Positions 56,774 to 64,000 of a DNA stretch of 64,000 bases are shown here, one piece after another (the stretch's first letter is position 1; the number at the start of each line of letters is the position of its first letter). The stretch lies in the NCBI GenBank assembly GCA_963930775.1, contig OZ005694.1, forward strand, positions 1,674,001 through 1,738,000, written 5' to 3'. This DNA is from Cliona cf. orientalis (lineage: Eukaryota; Porifera; Demospongiae; Clionaida; Clionaidae). The position numbers and the translations under genes are program-made. The notes beneath the pieces are model-generated. The model worked only from the letters and a program-made list of their open reading frames with translations. It did not search any database and was not told the DNA's origin.

Positions 56774-57962
56774 CTAAAATGAGGCTAAGGGTAATGAACC
56801 CAAATACCTAGCAAAGCAGCAGAGTTGCAAGTTAGCAGAGCAGGGCACATTGGGACCGAATGTGATCAACACCTCTGCATAGGGTACAAAATGCTGAACC
56901 CTGCCCCCGCCTTTGCCCGAGGATAGTAGCCGCCTGCAGTCCGGGTAGGAGGGTATTCCATGGAAGGGTGTGGTCTGCCGCTCTCTGTTGGCGGAAGGCA
57001 CGGTCGTAGTCTCGCCAACCTTGTCCACCATGGCGTAAAGCCTCCCTGATAATGAGTCGGGCATAAGCAAGCTGATCCCTTGTTGTGGGGTCAGGGGTGA
57101 GCATGGCCATGTACCCTTGGAAACAGTAGCACCACGTTGGCAAGGAGGTGACCTCACGCAGACGAGGTCTTGCGGCACCTAGGGTAGCTACAGGAAAGCC
57201 CTGGATATCCTCCAGTTGCTGCATGAGGGCGATATTGTTGGACAGGAGCTCCCTCATCTCCACAAACTGGCCCGACTTGACCTTGTCAACCAGCTTTTGT
57301 GGAAACGGTTCAGATGCTGGAGAGAGGATAAGACCCGAAGTGTTGGACGCTGGCAGACCACTCATCAATTGTGGTGCGGGTGTCTGAGGTAGCTGGTTGC
57401 CGGGGGTGGAGTAGGAAGGAGCAGCCTGAGTTCCAGCCAGAAGTGCCACCGAGGTCAGCATGTTAGGCGGGGGAAGTGCGCCGAGCTGTGCCACTAGGTA
57501 GATGGTAGATGGGACATGGGATCACAAACAATAGGGTTTGGGTATGTGCGTGAGGGGGTTGAGGTGCGCAAAAGGAGCCGTTACAGGGCGGGGCGCATGC
57601 TTGCCAGCTCTCCCCACATAATAAGTATGAACACAAGTAAATATAGCATATATACCTTGCTGTTGGCCTGGCTCCGGATTAGTAGCAGCGGTCAGTGGTG
57701 CTCCTCCAGGGGAGGGGTTGGGTGTCACAGTGGCGTCAGTGGTTGTTGCATTGGTGGATTGGCCGACTAGTTGCTGAGCCTGCAGTTCGGCTCTGACCTG
57801 GGTCCGGATGAGCTCCAGGAGTTCTGATAAGGACTCCCCGGCAGATGATTGCTGATGGTCAGCCGGGGTAGAGGACGAGGAAGGTAATTGCTGGGAAGAA
57901 GTGGAGCCAACAGCAGTGGTACTCGCAGCCGTGGAAGATCGAGCCGATCGCCGAATAGTCAC
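56774..57962 (-). pseudogene. Gag-like ORF of the Ngaro-like element, two exons
   Basis: Exon 1 (57962 to about 57656) is Ser/Thr/Gln-rich (ESLSELLELIRTQVRAEL) and ends at a GTATAT donor. An intron of about 157 nt closes at CCTAG near 57498. Exon 2 reads QKLVDKVKSGQFVEMRELL and ends with a CCHC knuckle (CTLCRGVDHIRSQC) and a stop near 56832. No ATG is visible for exon 1, so the start probably lies in sequence lost to the 57983-58999 segment. Confidence 0.7.
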
Positions 57963-57982
57963 TGTGGAAGATCGAGCCAGGT

Positions 57983-58999
57983 GTCTAGATTCAATGGAAC
58001 GTGCGCACTATCTAGCTATGCAGCTCGGCGAGAGAGAAGAATAAGCCAGGGGATGTAGACTCAGAGAAAGACAGAGAGGCAAAAGCCACAAAACACATGC
58101 TGATAGTCTAGCTATAGATTTAGATATTAAATATTATACTTCTACTTCCAGTACAGACAGAATGCGTATAGTATGGTGCCTATTTAATTTGTTGCTCAGC
58201 CTGTTGCCATGATGGCCTTGAATGCTATATCCCTGACACTGCCTGGATAGTTCTATTAGTCACGGTGCCCCTTACATTTATTGAATAGATAAGTGATCAT
58301 AATACTAACTATAGCTCCCTGGGTGACGATCATGTCAATAGTGGCACTCGGCTGGATGCCCTAGTCAATCAATCAAATATTCATATTAAAATTCACCACT
58401 TTTGTATTGTATTTGATACAATACATTGTTGTTTCAAAAGGATTGTTATTAAATATTCACTACCATCAAGTCCTAATAAATTATGTGAGTGTATTGACAG
58501 TACCGTGAGTGACTACTATAATGTGTATGGGTGCATAATTGCATACTTCAATCTCCCTGAATGTGGTCCTCTCCGTTCCTCCTTCAGCCAGGGTCCAATG
58601 ATGGCCGATAAATCAATCAATGCTTCAGTAGCTAGTTATCACAGACTAATTGTGTACCAGGGGTTGATATGATACTCCACTGAGAATAATTTGTCTGTTA
58701 GATAGCTATAGCTATGCGTAACACAACAATACATACACATGCAGGCTCCTTTTCACACACTTGTAGAGATGTAGATAATTCTCCAGTGACAGGTGGTATA
58801 CGTATCCAGACCATCCATGTTTTTTAATGTCAATTGCTAGTGCGCATGCCCAATTGGTCCACTTATACGAGTAAAAACGGTACAGGGTCGTTAATAGCTC
58901 GGTCCACCATTCCACTATTCCACCGTTCCACCATTCCACTATTCCATTCCATCGTTCCACTATTCCATTCCACCGTTCCACGTTCCATTGAATCTAGAC
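57983..58999. repeat. 1-kb AT-rich segment bounded by a 21-bp inverted repeat
   Basis: TCTAGATTCAATGGAACGTG (plus one base) at 57983-58003 recurs inverted at 58979-58999. The segment lies between A1 and gag, is AT-rich and contains no gene. A degenerate ATTCCAC minisatellite fills 58905-58990. Confidence 0.6.
58905..58990. repeat. Degenerate ATTCCAC minisatellite
   Basis: About twelve imperfect steps of ATTCCAC/CGTTCCAC. Long ORFs over it are a by-product of the repeat. Confidence 0.8.
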
Positions 59000-59098
59000 T
59001 CCCGATCGAGCCGCTCGCCGAGCAGTGGTGCTTGAGCGACGCGTAGACTTAGGTTTGGGCATGCTTACAAGCCGCAGAGCAGGTAGGAAGCGTAAAAG

Positions 59099-59264
59099 AA
59101 GACTCAAAATTTCACTCACTGCACAGCAACTTGCTCAGTACTAGCACGAGGCAGTTATGGTGCCACGCATGCGCAGCAACCCTTGACTGACTCCACCTTG
59201 TTACCGCCTACCACGGGGAGTGGCCCCATCCAGTACGTGTTAACTGTATCTAAAGATGCTTTAA
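59099..59264 (-). repeat. Split direct repeat A1, cut by insertion
   Basis: Matches A2 (52702-52867) up to its TTAA. The sequence then changes to GGTACCATT, the end of a TTAA-target element, whereas A2 continues ATATTATTT. Confidence 0.85.
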
Positions 59265-60275
59265 GGTACCATTAAATTGCGTGGGCGTGAGGTGGGGGAT
59301 ATGACACCTAAACCACATCAAAGTCATTAGTGAGGTGCATGGTGTGTAACCACGCCCTTTTAATTGCACAGGTCTCAGGGGTGTGGCTGCTAGAGCCGGA
59401 AGTGTTCATTTAATATCCTCCATGGACCGGAAGCCGAGCCGGAAGGGAGGGGCCAGGCCACGCCCAAAACAGCCCCACCCTGTTCCACAAGGACCACCAT
59501 TCTCAATCAAGTGCCTACTAACCACCGGATGTCCACCGGAAGCCCACAATCAATCCCAATTAAAACACACAGCTTCCTCAAGGCCAAAACACACACAAAC
59601 ACTTGGAGGCCGTTCTGCCACACCGCCCACGCAAGAGCTCACCTCATTTCCTGTGTGGGCGGAGTAACAACACGTCATCGCAACCACATCCGCTTCAAAC
59701 CATCGTCAGCTTCCGTCCAGCCGTACAGGCCCCTCGATCGCACCGCCGTACAGTGCCTCATTAACAGACATGGCCTCACCTTTGACCTCCTGCCACGCCC
59801 CCAAAGCCTCCTCGCGGGGTTCAAAGGTCACCACCGCTTCCGGGACACGCCCAGCTATCGCCGAGGCCAAGTCCCAGGCGCCGATGTCCAAGCACTGGCC
59901 CGTGAAGCCACGCCCAATCGGAAGCAATAAAACCTGCATTAACGCACACGCACACACTCCACACAGTGCCAGGAACACGCCCACATGCTTAATTAGGCCT
60001 AATACGCTTTTTTTTTTTTTTTTTTTTTTTTGTCGTTGCGGTTAATAGTTAAGAAAGAATGCTTTGATCTTGCTTTGATGTGGGCAATTACCGGCCTTTT
60101 CTTCAGGGGCCACTTCCGGTCGCTAATTACACGCGCATAATCATCCCTGGCCGATTCTGGACACGCCCACCTTCGACCAAAAGCACTCGTATGGCCTCTT
60201 CGGCCACGCCCCTTCACGATTCGCTAATTGAATTAGCCATTCCTGACGCTCACGCCCACGCAATTAAATGCTACC
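59265..60275. mobile_element. TTAA-target TIR element, uninterrupted form
   Basis: Same ends as 34323-36174, flanked by TTAA at 59261-59264 and 60276-60279. It lacks any CACTAAG insert: the T-run passes straight into GTCGTTGCGGTTAATAG. It therefore shows the element without inserts (1011 bp). Confidence 0.8.
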
Positions 60276-60279
60276 TTAA

Positions 60280-61673
60280 GGTACCATTAAATTGCGTGGG
60301 CGTGAGGGTGGGGATATGACACCTAAACCACATCAAAGTCATTAGTGAGGTGCATGTTGTGTAACCACGCCCTTTTAATTGCACAGGTCTCAGGGGTGTG
60401 GCTGCTAGAGCCGGAAGTGTTCATTTAATATCCTCCATGGACCGGAAGCCGAGCCGGAAGGGAGGGGCCAAGCCACGCCCTAAACGGCACCACCCTGCAC
60501 CTCAAGGACCATCATTCTCAATCAAGTGCCGACTGGCCACCGGATGTCCACCGGAAGCCCACAATCAATCCCAATTAAAACACACAGCTTCCTCAAGGCC
60601 AAAACACACACAAACACTTGGAGGCCGTTCTGCCACACCGCCCACACAAGAGCTCACCTCATTTCCTGTGTGGGCGGGGTAACAACACGTCATCGAAACC
60701 ACATCCGCTTCAAACCATCGTCAGCCTCCGTCCAGCCGTACAGTCCCCTCGATTGCACCGGCGTACAGTGCCTCATTAACTGACATGGCCTCACCTTTGA
60801 CCTCCTGCCACGCCCCCGAAGCCTCCTGGCCGGGTGCAAAGGTCACCACCGCATCCGGGACACGCCCACCTATCGCCTCGGCCAAGTCCCAGGCCCCGAC
60901 ATCCAAGCACTGGCCCGTGAAGCCACGCCCAATCGGAAGCAATAAAACCTGCATTAATGCACACGCACACACTCCACACAGTGCCAGGAACACGCCCACA
61001 TGCTTAATTAGGCCTAATTGGCCTTTTTTTTTTTTTTTTTTTTTTTCAAGCAAGCCTATACACTAAGCAGAAAAAAAAAGTTGTCTGGAAACCACCATAT
61101 AATCGAGCTGGATGCATAGTAGAACCATACAATGCAAGCAGGCACCCTAAACTTAAAGGTCGTCACGTTTATGTGCGCGCGAGGCTCCGCCCCTCACGTA
61201 GCGCGTGGGCGGAAAACATTGCAACTGCATGGCTTCCTATACAAACATATGGGGTAACTTTAAAGGGCCGTAACTTTAATTCTAAGGCATGAATCAAAAC
61301 TCCCCAGGGTCAAATCTCTAGTTTCGACCCATTCTGCGTGCCCATGTAAAAATTATCTCCCCAAGTGCTCCCAAACCCCCCAAACATTAAATATAAATTC
61401 TTTTTTTTTTTCTACTTAGTGTATAATAAGTCGTTGCGGTTAATAGTTAAGAAAGAATGCTTTGATCTTGCTTTGATGTGGACAATTACCGGCCTTTTCT
61501 TCAGGGGCGACTTCCGGTCGCTAATTACACGCGCATAATCATCCCTGGCCGATTCTAGACACGCCCACCTTCGACCAAAAACACTCGTATGGCCTCTTCG
61601 GCCACGCCCCTTCACGATTCGCTAATTAAATTAGCCATTCCTAACGCTCACGCCCACGCAATTAAATGGTACC
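60280..61673. mobile_element. TTAA-target TIR element with one insert
   Basis: Shares the TTAA at 60276-60279 with the previous copy and ends at the TTAA 61674-61677. It contains one CACTAAG-ended insert (61059-61424). Confidence 0.8.
61059..61424. mobile_element. Nested element with CACTAAG ends, copy 3
   Basis: ATACACTAAGCAGAAAAAAA on the left pairs with CTACTTAGTGTAT on the right, with the same internal landmarks as 35103-35516. It is absent from the sister element at 59265-60275. Confidence 0.65.
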
Positions 61674-61677
61674 TTAA

Positions 61678-62410
61678 GGTACCATTTAATTGCGTGGGCG
61701 TGAGGTGGGGGATATGACACCTAAACCACATCAAAGTCATTAGTGAGGTGCATGTTGTGTAACCACGCCCTTTTAATTGCACAGGTCTCAGGGGTGTGGC
61801 TGCTAGAGCCGGAAGTGTTCATTTAATATCCTCCATGGACCGGAGCCGAGCCGGAAAGGAGGGGCCAGGCCACGCCCAAAACAGCCCCACCCTGTTCCCC
61901 AAGGACCACCATTCTCAATCAAGTGCCTACTAACCACCGGATGTCCACCGGAAGCCCACAATCAATCCCAATTAAAACCCACAGCTTCCTCAAGGCCAAA
62001 ACACACACAAACACTTAGAGGCCGTTCTGCCACACCGCCCACACAAGAGCTCACCTCATTTCCTGTGTGGGCGGAGTAATAACACGTCATCGCAACCACA
62101 TCCGCTTCAAACCATCGTCAGCTTCCGTCCAGCCGTACGGTCCCCTCGATCGCACCGCATTAACTGATATGGCCTCACCTTTGACCTCCTGCCACGCCCC
62201 CAAAGCCTCCAGCCAGGGTTCAAAGGTCACCACCGCATCCGGGACACGCCCACCTATCGCCGAGGTCAAGTCTTAGGTGCCGATATCCAAGCACTGGCCC
62301 GTGAAGCCACGCCCAATCGGAAGCAATAAAACCTGCATTAACGCACATGCACACACTCCACACAGTGCCAGGAACACGCCCACATGCTTAATTAGGCCTA
62401 ATTAAGCCTT
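61678..62410. mobile_element. TTAA-target TIR element, left part only
   Basis: Begins at the shared TTAA 61674-61677 with GGTACCATTTAATTGCGTGG and follows the other copies to the T-run near 62408. It then passes into CACTAAG-family sequence without reaching its right end. Confidence 0.7.
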
Positions 62411-64000
62411 TTTTTCCATATAATCGAGCTGGATGCATAGTAGAACCATACAATGTAAGCAGGCACCCTAAACTTTAATTTTGTCAATAGTTGGTAAAGG
62501 TCGTCACGTTTATGTGCGCGCGAGGCTCCGCCCCTCACGTAGCGCGTGGGCGGAAAACATTGCAACTGCATGGCTTCCTTTACAAACACATGGGGTAACT
62601 TTAAAGGGCCGTAACTTTAATTCTAAGGCATGAATCAAAATTCCCCATGGTCAAATCTCTAGTTTCGACCCATTCTGCGTGCCCATGTAAAAATTATTTC
62701 CCCAAGTGCTCCCAAACCCCCCAAACATTAATTAATTATATAAATTCTTTTTTTTCAAGCTACCGTGCACACTAAGCAGAAAAAAAACTGCGGCACATAA
62801 GTATACGTACCTGCATTGTATAGGTTCGCACAAATTAATATGCACTTAGGCTTATTTTATATTGATCGTTTACCATGTAGAGATACAATACAATACTTTA
62901 TGTACATTTGGTATATATTACTATGGTAACAACATCTAATGTCACAAACCATTCTTTAGTAGAGCATCGATAGTCAAGTCATGTTCAAAACAGCTACCCT
63001 AGCCCACAATAATTTAATTAGTGTACAGTGCCTGTATGATTTAGCATTGGTATCACCAATACCTGGCGCAGTTAGAGCTTGTTGGAAATCACATATTACT
63101 ATGGTAACAACATCTAAGAAACCACCACATAGTGGAGCTGGATACTTACATGTAGTAGACCCATACAATGAAAGCAGGCCGTCCGCTATACTCCTAGTAG
63201 AGCCTAGAAAACACAGAGTATAGTATGATCAGTGCTGAGGTTCAGTACCAGTGGCCCCTGCAACACGTTACTTCCTACTAGGTCTCAAGATCACCACAGC
63301 ACAAACACAAGGCTACGGGAAATTAAAAGCACAACAAAACATGCATGTCACGTTCTCAACTCGATGTATCATACTTTCCCACACATCCATGCATGTACAA
63401 TGTCAAATTGTAGCTGTATTATGCCACCTACCTCTCAGCAAACACGGGAGATACTGTTATGGCTGATTCTCCATCCATTCAGGAAGCCTCTGGATACAAT
63501 ACCAGCTGCATGGTATGTACTGGCCTAGCGATTTTCTAAATAACGCACACCGGGACTCAAAACATTGCAAAGACATGGCTTCCCTATACAAACATATGGG
63601 TGAACTTTAAAGGGCTGTAACTTCAATTCTAAGGTGTGAATCAAAATTTTCTCATGTCAAATCTCGTTTTTCGACCCATTCTGCGTGCTCATGTAAAAAT
63701 TACGTTTCCAAGTGCTCCCAATCCCTCCATGAATTATTTTTGTGTCTTTTTTTCTACTTAGTGTGTAATTTCAAGCTAAACCACAACCTAAGATAAAAGA
63801 ATTTTATCAACCAGTAATAATATTAGTTAACGGTATGTCACCAGTTCCTATCATATATGTCTGCTACAATAGGTCAGGTATGTGGTAAGGCAGAAAATCT
63901 CAACTTGCAAACATACATTGATTAGTATACACACTATAACGTCATAATACTAATGTACAACGTGACATCTGAGATCTGTGTATTTGAGAGTGACTTGGGG
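62411..64000. other. CACTAAG-family copies, no gene
   Basis: A left-truncated copy occupies 62411-62755. A longer one runs from about 62767 (CACTAAGCAGAAAAAAA) to about 63764 (TTTCTACTTAGTGTG) and is enlarged by unrelated sequence; ATATTACTATGGTAACAACA occurs at about 62915 and 63090. The rest is AT-rich. No coding feature supported. Confidence 0.5.

Larger units (their letters stand above)
52140..59264 (-). mobile_element. Ngaro/PAT-like tyrosine-recombinase retrotransposon
   Basis: Minus-strand order: A1 repeat (59264-59099), gag with CCHC knuckle, RT with YLDD, RNase H, tyrosine recombinase, B1 (53233-52876), A2 (52867-52702), B2 (52507-52140). The A1...B1-A2-B2 split direct repeats plus a recombinase in place of an integrase identify the DIRS order; direct (not inverted) repeats point to the Ngaro/PAT branch. 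No methyltransferase was seen, favouring Ngaro. A1 and A2 differ at about 2 of 166 positions, so the element is young, yet the ORFs carry frameshifts and a stop. Confidence 0.85.

Noticed and set aside
58712-58981. Repetitive Trp-rich ORF (ERWNGIVE)
   Set aside because: It is a translation of the ATTCCAC minisatellite.

Overview
The window looks like genomic DNA of an early-branching animal, most likely a demosponge. This is inferred, not proven. The support is a tandem family of intronless genes that join a Pmp-like beta-helix ectodomain to a multi-membrane-segment domain (a type I associate with sponge gene sets), an AMPK alpha-subunit relic with spliceosomal introns, a GIMAP/AIG1-like GTPase exon, Ty3/Gypsy and tyrosine-recombinase retrotransposons, and very many short terminal-inverted-repeat (TIR) elements. 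Gene density is low. Only two long open genes look intact: a 578-aa protein at 4345-6081 (+) and a 1249-aa receptor-like protein at 46844-50593 (-).

Layout. 0-7 kb: foldback and TA-flanked miniature elements, then the 578-aa gene. 7.08-10.47 kb: a 3.4-kb CACTA-like element holding a 147-bp tandem array. 10.8-11.5 kb: a damaged GTPase exon. 11.6-15.4 kb: a 3'-truncated Gmr1-like Ty3/Gypsy element (minus strand) with LTR, tRNA-Leu-type primer site, gag, protease and integrase, broken by a 315-bp miniature element inside the protease. 15.5-16.6 kb: a small secreted-protein exon and an inverted, damaged relative. 17-21.8 kb: a dense cluster of miniature elements, one nested in another with a 9-bp target duplication. 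22.1-24.1 kb: a decayed AMPK alpha C-terminal gene. 24.6-25.4 kb: a GC-rich TIR element.

25.8-52.0 kb is a same-orientation (minus) array of at least seven copies or fragments of the beta-helix/multi-TM family. One is intact, one nearly so (one nonsense codon and one 10-nt deletion), one is split by two transposons, and four are deleted or truncated remnants. Two of the remnants share the same internal deletion junction. Conserved 5' blocks and AATAAA signals recur with the copies, so the repeating unit is gene plus flanks.

52.1-59.3 kb is a Ngaro/PAT-like tyrosine-recombinase retrotransposon (minus strand: A1, gag, RT, RNase H, YR, B1, A2, B2) whose split direct repeats are all visible. The A1 repeat is interrupted at a TTAA by the first of three head-to-tail TTAA-target elements (59.3-62.4 kb); a fourth copy lies at 34.3-36.2 kb. 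The rest of the window holds related nested elements with CACTAAG ends.

Many insertions can be read exactly, because target duplications and empty paralogous sites are both present. The window is therefore a good record of a receptor-gene array being dismantled by transposons and deletions. No tRNA, rRNA or CRISPR locus was recognised.
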